Shown here one piece after another: positions 46,579 through 57,299 of a DNA stretch of 64,000 nt. The stretch's first letter is position 1. Every line of letters starts with the position of its first letter. The position numbers and the translations under genes were made by a program. Origin of the DNA: Aquimarina sp. RZ0 (GTDB taxonomy: Bacteria; Bacteroidota; Bacteroidia; Flavobacteriales; Flavobacteriaceae); contig NZ_VTZU01000010.1 of the NCBI RefSeq assembly GCF_008370685.1, positions 1 to 64,000 of the forward strand, written 5' to 3'. The notes beneath the pieces are model-generated. The model was given only the letters and a program-made list of their open reading frames with translations. It did no database searches and had not been told where the DNA came from.

Positions 46579-47247
46579 ATGTTTGATAAAGTATTGGTAG
46601 CAGAAGATTATGAAATTGCCAATCAAGGTATTGTAAAAGTGCTGAATGATGGTATAGGAATCCATAATATCCACGAAGCACAATATTGTGATGATGCCTA
46701 CCTGAAATTCAGAAAAGCAAATCTGGATGGTGATCTCTTTGACCTTTTGATCACAGACCTCTCTTTTAAAGAGAATCATAAAAAACAGATCAGAACTTCT
46801 GGTATCGAATTAATTGAGGATATCAGGACTATACAACCTGATATCAAAGTAATTGTATACTCTCAGGAAAGCAGACCGGACAGGATCAATATGTTGTTCG
46901 AAAAACTTGCTATAAACGGCTATGTCTGCAAAGGTCAGCATTCGGTAAAAGAATTAATCGAATGTGTTAACGGCGTATATCAGGGGAAAAAAGTAGTGCC
47001 CCCGCTACTAAGAGATCATTTGGATACAAACACCATTATCAATCTGGATGATTTTGATATGCTGCTGCTGGAAGAACTCTCTTGCGGATTTACCAAAAAA
47101 GAAATCGCAGCAACCCTAAAATCAAAAAATATTACACCAAATAGTGAAAGTACAATTGATAAAAGAATCAGTAGGCTTTTTGATAATTTTAAAGCAAAAA
47201 ATACTACACATTTAGTCGCAATCGTTAAAGATCTGGGATTATTATAA
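46579..47247 (+). CDS. Response regulator with receiver and C-terminal HTH
   Basis: The 222-residue product has a receiver domain (about 3-130). Acidic residues are in VAEDYE, the phospho-acceptor Asp in LLITDLSF, and the Lys in GYVCKGQHS. The C-terminal part (about 150-222) has a divergent LuxR-type helix-turn-helix (FTKKEIAATL, then SESTIDKRISRLFDNFKAKN). It lies 12 bp behind the kinase gene and is its partner. Target genes are unknown; the ECF sigma gene 276 bp downstream is a neighbour. Confidence 0.88.
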   Translation: MFDKVLVAEDYEIANQGIVKVLNDGIGIHNIHEAQYCDDAYLKFRKANLDGDLFDLLITDLSFKENHKKQIRTSGIELIEDIRTIQPDIKVIVYSQESRPDRINMLFEKLAINGYVCKGQHSVKELIECVNGVYQGKKVVPPLLRDHLDTNTIINLDDFDMLLLEELSCGFTKKEIAATLKSKNITPNSESTIDKRISRLFDNFKAKNTTHLVAIVKDLGLL

Positions 47248-47415
47248 AAATTCTATGTCATTTTTTTGATAAAGAACACATTCTTCGCCAATGACTGTAA
47301 TTGTAGTTCTAATAAAAGATTTTTTTCTCCTCTTTACACAACTTTTCTTTAACAGAAAGTCTAACATATATCAATTAATCAAGGATATCATCTGGTGTAA
47401 CGGAAGATAAGTTAA

Positions 47416-47453
47416 ATGGAGGGATCAATAAAATCGGAAAAATCACCCTCCAT
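47416..47453. promoter_or_regulatory. Inverted repeat before the sigma factor gene
   Basis: ATGGAGGG (47416-47423) and CCCTCCAT (47446-47453) are perfect 8-bp arms with a 22-bp spacer. They lie just upstream of a TAnnTTTG promoter (TATGTTTG, 47490-47497). A regulator-binding site or stem-loop is likely. Confidence 0.5.
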
Positions 47454-47489
47454 TACGGAAATCTGTAAGGACATATCCCAAAGCTATCT

Positions 47490-47497
47490 TATGTTTG
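47490..47497 (+). promoter_or_regulatory. Likely -7 box of the ECF sigma gene promoter
   Basis: TATGTTTG fits the Bacteroidota TAnnTTTG consensus. It is 26 bp upstream of the sigma gene start codon. The -33 box is not clear. Confidence 0.45.
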
Positions 47498-47523
47498 TAC
47501 AGGGAATAATAAAATTCTAAAGA

Positions 47524-48111
47524 ATGGATAAGGATCGTATAATCATTGCTGGAATCATTAAGGGAGACGAAGTAATATTAAAAAAATTTTACAGAGATAA
47601 TTTCAGATATATTCAGGGGTATATTACACAAAACTATGGAAATCCAGAAGATGTAGAAGATATTTTTCAGGACGCGTTAGTATTTCTTTACCAAAAACTA
47701 TCTTCTGGATCTGTAGAGATTACCTCCTCTATCAGAACCTATTTTTATGGTGTCTGTAAAAACATGTGGCGCAATAGGTTACGCAAAAAAAAGAAACTCA
47801 TTATAAATGATGTTGAGAGTTTACAGGAATTACAAATGGATTACACCACAGTAGACGAATCAAAAAACGAAGATCAGGAACATCTATACAGAAAATACTT
47901 CTTAAAACTTAGCATAACAAATAAGAAGATACTACAACTCTTTTTTGAAGGAAAGAGTATGAAAGAAATTGCTACAATCACAGGATACTCTGAAGGGTAT
48001 ACACGAAAAAAGAAATTTGAAGCCAAAAGACAATTAGCAGCAATGATTGAAGAAGATCCTTTGTATAGAAAACTACAGTCATCTCATAAACGTGAATATG
48101 CCTGTGAATAA
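47524..48111 (+). CDS. ECF-type RNA polymerase sigma factor
   Basis: The 195-residue product has region 2 (about 25-95: FQDALVFLYQKL, then SIRTYFYGVCKNMWRNRLRK) and region 4 (about 128-180: LSITNKKILQLFFEGKSMKE, then YSEGYTRKKKFEAKRQLA). It is a stand-alone sigma-70 paralogue. No anti-sigma gene lies directly behind it. It may control its own promoter or the neighbouring kinase locus. Its targets cannot be read from the sequence. Confidence 0.9.
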   Translation: MDKDRIIIAGIIKGDEVILKKFYRDNFRYIQGYITQNYGNPEDVEDIFQDALVFLYQKLSSGSVEITSSIRTYFYGVCKNMWRNRLRKKKKLIINDVESLQELQMDYTTVDESKNEDQEHLYRKYFLKLSITNKKILQLFFEGKSMKEIATITGYSEGYTRKKKFEAKRQLAAMIEEDPLYRKLQSSHKREYACE

Positions 48112-48169
48112 TACCATTGTTGTTTGAATTGGTATTAATCTAGTTTTATGAACTCGTCTTGACTTTCTA

Positions 48170-48336
48170 TAATACGATTTATAACTAAAAATTTCGCATA
48201 TTCATCGTTTCTTTTTCCTTTCTACTTCGTTTAAAAAATAAACCGTAGCTATAGCTATGCTTGATTTTTTTGCCTTGCATAAAGAAAAAATAATTCAATC
48301 AATTTATACGAATTTTTTAATCACAAATCGTATAAG
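48170..48336. repeat. 166-bp inverted-repeat element
   Basis: Arms ATACGATTT (48172-48180) and AAATCGTAT (48325-48333) are perfect; the imperfect match extends to about 28 positions. The interior contains AGCTATAGCT, a palindrome. The right-arm string CTTATACGATTTGT also occurs at about 57957. MITE-like. Confidence 0.6.
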
Positions 48337-48724
48337 TAACATTTTAGGATCAAAAATATAGTCATTTCAGTACTTAGACTAAATAAGTTTTTGTTTTCTA
48401 ATGATCATAGAGCACAGTCTCGGGTAGAGCTTTTCTTTGATAACAAACTAATAATAAGATCACTAAACTATCTATTAAAAAAAATATTTCGATTCTGGAG
48501 CAAGTCTTGGAGCATTTAAATCTCGATTATCGAGTACATTGTAGCATTGCCGTATTCTGATATTTTTTATTCTAAAACTTCCATATAATACCTGTTGTCG
48601 TTTTTAGATCTTCTGATTAGTATCTGGTCAGAAATAGACGATTTTCATAATTTGAAAGATTTTTGATGAAATTTTGATTTTGCTGTATTTCCGAACACAC
48701 ACTAAGTATTTGATTAAAAAATAA

Positions 48725-50233
<1,509 letters not shown>

Positions 50234-50261
50234 CAATACCTGGGTGTCAATCAAAACAAAA

Positions 50262-50924
50262 ATGAACCTACACCAAACCATACAAAACAGCGTACAATTC
50301 CTTTCAGATTCATGGAAGGAACAGTATGCCGCTTTTTTAGTAGAAGAACATCTAATTACTTTTTCTAAAAATATAGAGCGGTATATCCAGAATGGTATCC
50401 CTTCAAAAAAACCACCTCCTCATTTTGATGAAGAAATAACAGCTTCACTATCTGAAGCATTCAAAAATTTTGAATGCTTATTAAAAAATAAAAATCCAAC
50501 ACCAAAAGATTGGGCAAATAATTTAGAAACCACACCTTTTGAATATTTATTGATACTCATGGGACAACGATGGACCTCTACCTCCTTAAAAAACGAAAAA
50601 GCTATTCCGCCGTCAACAAAAACGTTACTTAGTAGTTGTTTTGCTCCGTTTAATAATCAAATCTGTATGGCTACCAGAGCCTGGGAAAAACATATCGGCA
50701 GATCTACTGATAATTTCTGGGGAGTAATGAAAGGTAATTCTGCTGAGAAAGAAGAAAAAGTAAACCTCCTAATCATTAATATGATCCAAAACAAAAGCTG
50801 GTGGAATATGTATTATCATTACAATCATAAACTCGTCTACGAAATCAGAATTCCCAGTGGTCACGGAATCCGTTGGAATGCAACAGGAACAAAACTGATT
50901 GGTTTTTTAGAACCTTTTTTATGA
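50262..50924 (+). CDS. RtcB-linked unknown protein (gene X)
   Basis: I chose the ATG at 50262 because it lies behind the rtcB stop and starts MNLHQTIQNSVQFLSDSWKE; an earlier ATG overlaps rtcB by far. The product has 220 residues and is soluble, with no family I recognise. The end is unusual: NKSWWNMYYHYNHKLVYEIR, then IPSGHGIRWNATGTKLIGFL. It lies 28 bp behind rtcB and a degraded second copy of its 3' third is at 56786-57074. A role in RNA repair is inferred from the operon. Confidence 0.72.
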   Translation: MNLHQTIQNSVQFLSDSWKEQYAAFLVEEHLITFSKNIERYIQNGIPSKKPPPHFDEEITASLSEAFKNFECLLKNKNPTPKDWANNLETTPFEYLLILMGQRWTSTSLKNEKAIPPSTKTLLSSCFAPFNNQICMATRAWEKHIGRSTDNFWGVMKGNSAEKEEKVNLLIINMIQNKSWWNMYYHYNHKLVYEIRIPSGHGIRWNATGTKLIGFLEPFL

Positions 50925-51088
50925 TTATCATACTGTAGAAATTTTATACAATTGGTATACAATTTTCAAGCGAATTGATTACACGTGTCTACCTAAAGCT
51001 CAGTTTGGCATCGCGAGAAGAGAAAATTAAAACGTTCAGATTCTAGTAGTCTTATAAAACAATTAGATCAGGCTACTATTAACCAGAA

Positions 51089-52162
51089 TCACAACACCTT
51101 ATTGTTTAGTTTATTATTCACAACATAAGTTGTTATAAAAATTATAATTAACATACTCATAAATACAGGAATAACCCAACTTGGCATAGGCACTAACCAA
51201 ATGGTACTAATCACTTCGATTATAATAAGACTTATTAAAAATTTAATGATAAGCGAATTACTTATTAGTGATGCAAAATAAGCCCCTATAGGAGCTCCAA
51301 ATATGACTACAGGAATAGCGGTTTTCCAAGCGTTTACAGACCAACTAGACCAGTTTCCAAAAGCTGATATTAGCATTACTCCAATTATAGAATTTAAGGC
51401 CATAATTATTACTGTAGTTGGTGTTGCCTTTTTTTCTTTTGAATTCAAGATGAGGGTAAGTATTATAAAAGCAATTAAGTCTGCTCCTGAACCAATGTTG
51501 ATAGTTAAAACCCCTCCTAATATCCCTGTAAAAAAAAGTATCTTATTCTTATTTTTTGATTTTATAATATCTACACTTTTTACAAATAAAAGTTGTTTTA
51601 TAATCAGCGCAATGGCTAATGCTGTAATATGAATGGTAAATATCCATTTTAAATGATTACTCTCTATAGACAATCCTGAGGCAAATGAAATAAGCTGACC
51701 TAAGATTCCTCCTAAAACTGCCGGAAATATTGCAAAAGAATGAAAATGAATTTTTTTATATAAAATAAAGATAGATGCCATTGTCATTCCTACCGATTGT
51801 ATCAGCAAAGAAAATTGTTTAGCATCTAGAGGAACTATGTGAAGTACCTTAGTGAAAATCGGAAATGCAATAGCACCACCTCCTTCTGCTGAAAAGCCAG
51901 CAACAAAACTACCTAAAGTCATTGTTAAAGGCACTTCCCAAAATTCTTTTAACAAATACCATTCATCTAAAAGAGTAATAGAAACTGCCCAAATTAGCAA
52001 TAAAATTATTGCAAGTTTTAAATAAGTAAACTTAAGCATTAGGCTTAGGTTAAAGTTTGATTTTAATAAAGTTACAATGATATCTAAATTCTCTTTTTGT
52101 TTAAAACTAACAACTAGTCTTTTCTTTTTGAGTAACCTTAAAAAATGGTTGTTATAAATCAC
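51089..52162 (-). CDS. TauE/SafE-type membrane exporter
   Basis: The 357-residue product has about eight membrane helices. SFVAGFSAEGGGAIAFPIF and the repeated Gly-rich loop GVLTINIGSGADLIAF are typical of TauE/SafE sulfite/sulfonate exporters. The ATG at 52039 (Met 42, MLKFTYLK) would remove a basic N-terminal stretch and give about 316 residues. It is the last gene of the (-) island, separated from the monooxygenase gene by a MITE. The transported compound is unknown. Confidence 0.8.
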   Translation of the reverse strand: MIYNNHFLRLLKKKRLVVSFKQKENLDIIVTLLKSNFNLSLMLKFTYLKLAIILLLIWAVSITLLDEWYLLKEFWEVPLTMTLGSFVAGFSAEGGGAIAFPIFTKVLHIVPLDAKQFSLLIQSVGMTMASIFILYKKIHFHSFAIFPAVLGGILGQLISFASGLSIESNHLKWIFTIHITALAIALIIKQLLFVKSVDIIKSKNKNKILFFTGILGGVLTINIGSGADLIAFIILTLILNSKEKKATPTTVIIMALNSIIGVMLISAFGNWSSWSVNAWKTAIPVVIFGAPIGAYFASLISNSLIIKFLISLIIIEVISTIWLVPMPSWVIPVFMSMLIIIFITTYVVNNKLNNKVL

Positions 52163-52252
52163 GTTTCAACTATTTTAGATTAAACATTTACTTTAGAAAG
52201 TACTACAAAAAATAAATTCCATAGTAAACTTTACTATAGTGGTTTACGATTA

Positions 52253-52408
52253 GAATATGTTTAAAAAGAATACAAATTGAAAATCAATAGTTTGAGGTTC
52301 TGAGTACACTTCTAATTATGAGTATATCGAGATATTTACATTAATTTGAAGTAAGCTCACGGTTCTTAAAATATTTGTTTTCAAGAAGTAAGGTTTTTAA
52401 ACAAGCTC
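52253..52408. mobile_element. MITE, copy 3 (156 bp)
   Basis: Same termini, with a left end GAATATGTTTAAAAA. Flanked by a TTA duplication (52250-52252 and 52409-52411). It ends 7 bp past the stop codon of the (-) monooxygenase gene. The central part is more diverged than in copies 1 and 2. Confidence 0.8.
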
Positions 52409-52415
52409 TTAATAA

Positions 52416-53954
52416 CTATATTGATATTATTACTTTTTTCAAAGCATATTTAATTCTTCCCAGAATCCCTTGCTTTACAATAAAATTAAAAGAACTTACA
52501 GGGATTTTTCTAAGAATTTCGTAAGCTAATTCTGTTTTTTTTCCAGGTCCTTTTAATCGAAATTGTGTAGCCTGTGTCGGCCCATAAACCATTTTAAACC
52601 AAACCTTTGGTTTAGTGAAAAAATATTTTATCAAAGGTGGATCGCAACCAATTAAATGAGCGAGATCATCCATATATCGATGATATTCTACTAAGCTTCT
52701 TATGCGATATGCATTTCCTTTAAAAATTTTCAAATAATATAATCTATCTAAAGAAGATATTTTTTCCATTTCGTGAAGTTTTGGAAGCTGGTGTTTCCCG
52801 GAAATTATCAAAGCTAGTAATCTAGCCTGCATTTCCATAATAGGGAATTGACTTCCAAAACTTGGTCTTGCCCATCCCATCCATATAATTCTATCAAGAA
52901 TTTTAGGGTTAAACATGTGCTTATACATATGACGTGGGTCACATTCCTGAAATTCTTCAGGTAAGAATGAGACAAGGTTTTTGTAACCTGTACAAAAAAC
53001 TATGATGTCTATATTTTCTAGAATTTTTCCATCAGAGGTATATATTTTTTTTCCTCCTTGTTCAACAGTGATAATTTCCCTAACAATTTCACAACCATGA
53101 TTTGCCATGGCTTTTGGTAATGCCAGCGTTTTTGTACCATACACACCTCTTATTCCATATTCAGGGTCTATAAAATCATTTAACTCGGCGACCGCATCAA
53201 AAATTGGACTGTTTCTTGATCTTTCTTTTTTTTGTATTTTTTTGCTCAATTCCTTACCAAATTCTGCTGGTAAAGTCCAGATACCTCTATGTGTAGAAAT
53301 ATCAGCAGCGTGCCCATTGCGTTTTCTTGGCACTATCCATCCAGTAGAATTTCTTAAACTAACCCAGCATTTTTCAGCCACTTTGGAGACTTCTAATGCA
53401 ATATCAGAACCAGATTCTCCCCCTCCAACAACAAGGACACGTTTATCAACAAAGCAACTATTGTTTTTATAGTTTTTAGAATGTAAAAAAGACACATTCG
53501 TCAGTTTATTTTTCCAGGCAGGGTATTTTGAAATTCTATTGTTTCCAATAGCTAATATCAGTCGTTTACAGGTAAATATTTCTCCAGATTCTATTCTTAC
53601 TTCCCAATATTCTTTTTTTGAATTAAACACTATTTTACTTTCAACTTTTATTACTTTACTTTTAAATCTAATTCGTTCTGTTACATTAAATTTTTTTGCA
53701 TAATCTGACCAGTAATCTACTACTTCATTTTTTGTCCAGAAAGTATGTTTTTTATTATTACCTATCCAAAAATCAGAAAACATACTAAAAATTGCAGATG
53801 AAGTAAGTGTTAAATTATCATAAGTATTAGAGAACGTGCCTCCTAATTTTTCAAATTGATCTAAGCACAAAATATTTTTTATATTATTCTCTAGTAGTTC
53901 CTTTACTGCTACTATACCGCTTGGGCCTGCTCCTATAATAATACAGTCAAACAT
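52416..53954 (-). CDS. Flavin-containing monooxygenase-like protein, paralogue B
   Basis: The 512-residue product has an FAD-binding Rossmann motif (IIIGAGPSGIVAVKELLE, 5-22). A second, NADPH-binding motif is VLVVGGGESGSDIALEVSKV (about 168-187). It resembles flavin-containing and Baeyer-Villiger-like monooxygenases; the substrate is unknown. It is about 60 per cent identical to the gene at 54075 by eye, so the pair is a tandem duplication. It follows that gene by 120 bp on the same strand. Confidence 0.85.
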   Translation of the reverse strand: MFDCIIIGAGPSGIVAVKELLENNIKNILCLDQFEKLGGTFSNTYDNLTLTSSAIFSMFSDFWIGNNKKHTFWTKNEVVDYWSDYAKKFNVTERIRFKSKVIKVESKIVFNSKKEYWEVRIESGEIFTCKRLILAIGNNRISKYPAWKNKLTNVSFLHSKNYKNNSCFVDKRVLVVGGGESGSDIALEVSKVAEKCWVSLRNSTGWIVPRKRNGHAADISTHRGIWTLPAEFGKELSKKIQKKERSRNSPIFDAVAELNDFIDPEYGIRGVYGTKTLALPKAMANHGCEIVREIITVEQGGKKIYTSDGKILENIDIIVFCTGYKNLVSFLPEEFQECDPRHMYKHMFNPKILDRIIWMGWARPSFGSQFPIMEMQARLLALIISGKHQLPKLHEMEKISSLDRLYYLKIFKGNAYRIRSLVEYHRYMDDLAHLIGCDPPLIKYFFTKPKVWFKMVYGPTQATQFRLKGPGKKTELAYEILRKIPVSSFNFIVKQGILGRIKYALKKVIISI

Positions 53955-54074
53955 TATTTAAATTTTAATTAGTTAATTGTTAATTGATTTTGTGTACTTC
54001 ATCAAGTACTATTTTTGTTGTTTTAAATGCCAATTTATATCTATAAGCTATTTAGATAAATTGATACACAGCTA

Positions 54075-55616
54075 TTAAGACGTTTTAATAAAACTTTTAA
54101 AACTATACCGTATTCTCCCCTTTATCCCCTCTTTAATAACTTTATTTAAGCGCACCTCGGGTAATTTATTTATAATCTGGATAGCTTGTTTATTTTTTTG
54201 ACCAGGTCCTTTTAATCTAAATTGAGTTGATTGAGTTGGCCCAAAGACTAATTTTATCCATAATTTGATATTTCTAAAGAAGTATTTAGTTAGGGGTGGA
54301 GTACATCCAATAACTTCAGCCATATCATCCATAAAATTATGATAGTCAACCAGACTTCTTATTCGGTAGGCATTTTCTTGAAACCGTTCAAGATTTTCTG
54401 CTTTATCTTTAGATATAATACACTCCATTTCTATAAGTGGGGGTAGTTTATGTTTTTTAGATATTATTAGCGAAGCTAGCCGTGCTTGCATTTCTATAAT
54501 AGGAAACTGACTTCCAAAGCCTGCTCTAACCCAACCTAGCCAAATAAATCTGTCCTCAATTAGAGGGTTTATCATATGTTTATATAAATTTCTAGGGTCA
54601 GTTTTCTGAAGTTCTTTAGGTAACATTTCGATTTTACTGTTTTCATAGCCTGTAGAAAAAATAATAAAATCTATATCCTCTAAAATTTTCCCATCAGAAG
54701 TATGTATTTTTTTCCCTCCTTGTTCAATAGTAATAACCTCTCGAACAATTTCACAGCCATAATTTGCCATAGCTTTTGGTAATGCCAGCGTTTTTGTGCC
54801 ATAAATACCTCTTATTCCATATTTTGAAGTAACTAATGAATTTAATTTGACTACAGCATTGAAGATTGGTTTATTCTGACTTCTTTCTCTTTTGATCAGT
54901 CGTCTACTAAGTATAGTTCCATGTGATAATGGAAGATTCCAAATAGCTCTATGTGTAGAATTATCTGATGCTACATCTCCTCTTTTACGAGGAACAACCC
55001 AACCTGTTGAATTTCTAAGACTTACCCAACATTTTTGAGCTACCTTAGAGACTTCTAAGGCAATATCAGAGCCAGATTCACCTCCTCCAACGATAAGTAC
55101 TCTTTTGCCTCTATAAGGAATTGCATTTTTATATGATTTAGAATGAACGAAGTTTATATTTTGCAGCTCTGATTTCCAATTAGGATATTTAGGGATTCTG
55201 TTATTTCCAATAGCAAGTATAACTCTTTTACACAAAAAAGAATTCTCTGATTCTAGAGAAACTTTCCATCCATTTTCCCCTAAATCATTGTCTCCTATGC
55301 TCTCAATTTTTGTCACATTACTCTTATATCTTATATGCTGATCAGCTTCAAAATTTTTAGAGTAATCTGACCAATACTCTACAGCCTCATCTTTTGTCCA
55401 AAATTTATTGATACCATTATCTCCTACCCAAAAATCCGAAAACATACTAAAAGTAGTTGAAGATGTTAATTTTAAATTATCATAAGCCTGAGAAAATGTA
55501 CCCCCTAATTTTAAAGATTTTTCTAAGCATAAGATGTTTGTGATTCCTTGTTCTATTAGTTCTTTAATAGCTACAATACCTGATGGACCAGCTCCAATTA
55601 TAATGCAATCGTACAT
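54075..55616 (-). CDS. Flavin-containing monooxygenase-like protein, paralogue A
   Basis: I chose the ATG at 55616 (MYDCIIIGAGPSG), because the paralogue begins MFDCIIIGAG; a TTG start ten codons upstream is also in frame and overlaps the chorismate-lyase-like gene. The product has about 513 residues. FAD motif IIIGAGPSGIVAIKELIE and NADPH motif VLIVGGGESGSDIALEV are intact. Both paralogues carry the WVSLRNSTGW/VVPRKR stretch. It follows the chorismate-lyase-like gene by 22 bp, so the two are co-expressed. Confidence 0.85.
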   Translation of the reverse strand: MYDCIIIGAGPSGIVAIKELIEQGITNILCLEKSLKLGGTFSQAYDNLKLTSSTTFSMFSDFWVGDNGINKFWTKDEAVEYWSDYSKNFEADQHIRYKSNVTKIESIGDNDLGENGWKVSLESENSFLCKRVILAIGNNRIPKYPNWKSELQNINFVHSKSYKNAIPYRGKRVLIVGGGESGSDIALEVSKVAQKCWVSLRNSTGWVVPRKRGDVASDNSTHRAIWNLPLSHGTILSRRLIKRERSQNKPIFNAVVKLNSLVTSKYGIRGIYGTKTLALPKAMANYGCEIVREVITIEQGGKKIHTSDGKILEDIDFIIFSTGYENSKIEMLPKELQKTDPRNLYKHMINPLIEDRFIWLGWVRAGFGSQFPIIEMQARLASLIISKKHKLPPLIEMECIISKDKAENLERFQENAYRIRSLVDYHNFMDDMAEVIGCTPPLTKYFFRNIKLWIKLVFGPTQSTQFRLKGPGQKNKQAIQIINKLPEVRLNKVIKEGIKGRIRYSFKSFIKTS

Positions 55617-55638
55617 CTTACTTTTTTTAATTGTTAAA

Positions 55639-56181
55639 TTATTCAATATTAGCTCTTAATAGGAACATCTCTTCTACCAATATTTCTCGAACGTAACAGA
55701 TTTTTTTATTAGTATTTTTATCTGTCATAATGTAATTTCTGCCTAAACGAAATGCTTCTGTATTTATATTTTGATGAAGTGAAATATGTAGATCATTTAC
55801 TTCAATTTGAATGTTATTTTGTTTTAATAGACTCCCAAAAGGGGTATCCATAGTTTGAAGACTATTGATCAACTTAATTGGAAGGCTTTTTTTAAAAATC
55901 CTAAGACTTGCATCAAGTAACTTATAATTAGTTTTCTTTTGCCTTATTTCAGATATTCTCAGATATGTTTTATCGCTTTCTAATCGATCTAAACTACTTT
56001 TTTCTAAAACATATATTTCACCAAAGTTCTCGATCAAAGAAGGTGTTAATAATGATTGTTTTTCAAGTAAAGAATAACTGAGATTTAAGTTTATTTCTTC
56101 ACATATTCCTTTAAAAGAAAATGACTTCAATTTTTTTTCTTTAAAAGAACGCAACCCAGAAGTCGTATAATTCTCTTCCAT
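55639..56181 (-). CDS. Chorismate-lyase-like protein
   Basis: The 180-residue product fits the DUF98/UbiC-like chorismate pyruvate-lyase fold as I remember it. An early LLTPSLIENFGEI corresponds to the T-x-x-L start, SLPIKLINSLQTMDTPFGSL to the Lp...PLG region, and FRLGRNYIMTDKNTNKKICY, then VREILVEEMF, to the end. If active it would turn chorismate into a hydroxybenzoate and pyruvate. It is the first gene of the (-) island before two monooxygenases. The similarity is moderate and needs a profile check. Confidence 0.6.
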   Translation of the reverse strand: MEENYTTSGLRSFKEKKLKSFSFKGICEEINLNLSYSLLEKQSLLTPSLIENFGEIYVLEKSSLDRLESDKTYLRISEIRQKKTNYKLLDASLRIFKKSLPIKLINSLQTMDTPFGSLLKQNNIQIEVNDLHISLHQNINTEAFRLGRNYIMTDKNTNKKICYVREILVEEMFLLRANIE

Positions 56182-56785
56182 ATAAATAAGTTTATTTAGG
56201 GTTTATATCCCCTATTAAAATTATTAGGCATTTCCAGCTTTAATTTTCACATTTTCTCAGGGCATTTATTAACACAGAGTTCTCTAGATTTTCTTTCTGA
56301 TTTAGTAAACCATAATGTTTCTATAAATGGGCTTGCTTTTATATATGCCTTATGAAGAAATTTAAGGTTTATAACACCTCCCTATATTAACTTTTTGGGA
56401 TTTTTCAGGTTTTAAAAAAACCAAAATACTATGGAGAAGTACGCTAAGTCTAATTAATATATAAAAATAAATTTCTTTTTCATAGTGAATAAATCTTATG
56501 AGTTATGGTTAAAGTTATCTATTTATATAACAGCCATAATTATCAAAACCCTACATTTTCAGGTGTAAATTTTCACTTATTTTTGATTTTTGTTTGTAGT
56601 AGTAGAATTGGGGAAACAATATACTATAGATTAAACATGTAATCTACAATAAATTAAATACCTCCAAAATATTTTATCTATTATTGTACTATGCAAAATA
56701 TCTTTACTATGAACTCATCTTGAATAATAACCCAAAGATAATTGTAATCAAAAATTACTTTTTTAGTTATCTCAGAGATTTTTAT
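56182..56785. other. Intergenic region upstream of the island
   Basis: About 600 bp. It probably holds the promoter of the (-) island near 56182-56300. An AACTCATCTTGA repeat remnant lies at 56711. It shows no gene; the (+) open frames here lack coding character. Confidence 0.5.
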
Positions 56786-57074
56786 CTTTTAAATATGATT
56801 GCCCTGAATAGTGCTTGCTTTCTTGCTTTCTTGCTTCTGGATAAAAACATTCAGATAGATCTAATGATTGTTTTTGGGGAGAAATGAAGAACAATTCAAA
56901 GAAGAAAAGGTGAATACTCTTCTCTCTAATATGATCCACAACAAAAGCTGGTGGAACCTCTTTTATCATTACAAGCATAAATATGTTTATGAAATTCGAA
57001 TTCCCAGTGGTCACGGAATTCGCTGGAATGCATCAGGGACAAAACTGATTAGTTTTTTAGAACCCTTTTTATAA
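56786..57074 (+). pseudogene. Degraded copy of the 3' end of gene X
   Basis: The last 190 bp translate to VNTLLSNMIHNKSWWNLFYH, then YEIRIPSGHGIRWNASGTKL and ISFLEPFL, matching the end of the protein at 50262-50924 almost residue for residue (roughly 80 per cent nucleotide identity by eye). Upstream the match fades and no start codon or N-terminal two thirds exist. It marks an old duplication or recombination boundary beyond the (-) island. A strong terminator follows. Confidence 0.85.
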
Positions 57075-57110
57075 GTTTATATTATTCCACAAAGTTCACA
57101 CCTAACTAAA

Positions 57111-57144
57111 AAAAATACCGAGGGTCCCCACCCTCGATATTTTT
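57111..57144. terminator. Rho-independent terminator behind the gene X fragment
   Basis: Stem AAAAATACCGAGGGT with loop CCCC and ACCCTCGATATTTTT. It is A-rich on one side and T-rich on the other, so it can work on both strands. Confidence 0.8.
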
Positions 57145-57299
57145 GCGAACATAGTTCGCCTGATATCCTTGGCATATATGTAAATATGTTACTGCCCAGA
57201 AATCACCCTTTTGTCTAAAAACACTCACAATAAAACAAACTCAAATAAATTAAAACTTGTCTGGTAATATTATTTTTCAAATAAAATTACCTACTAAAA

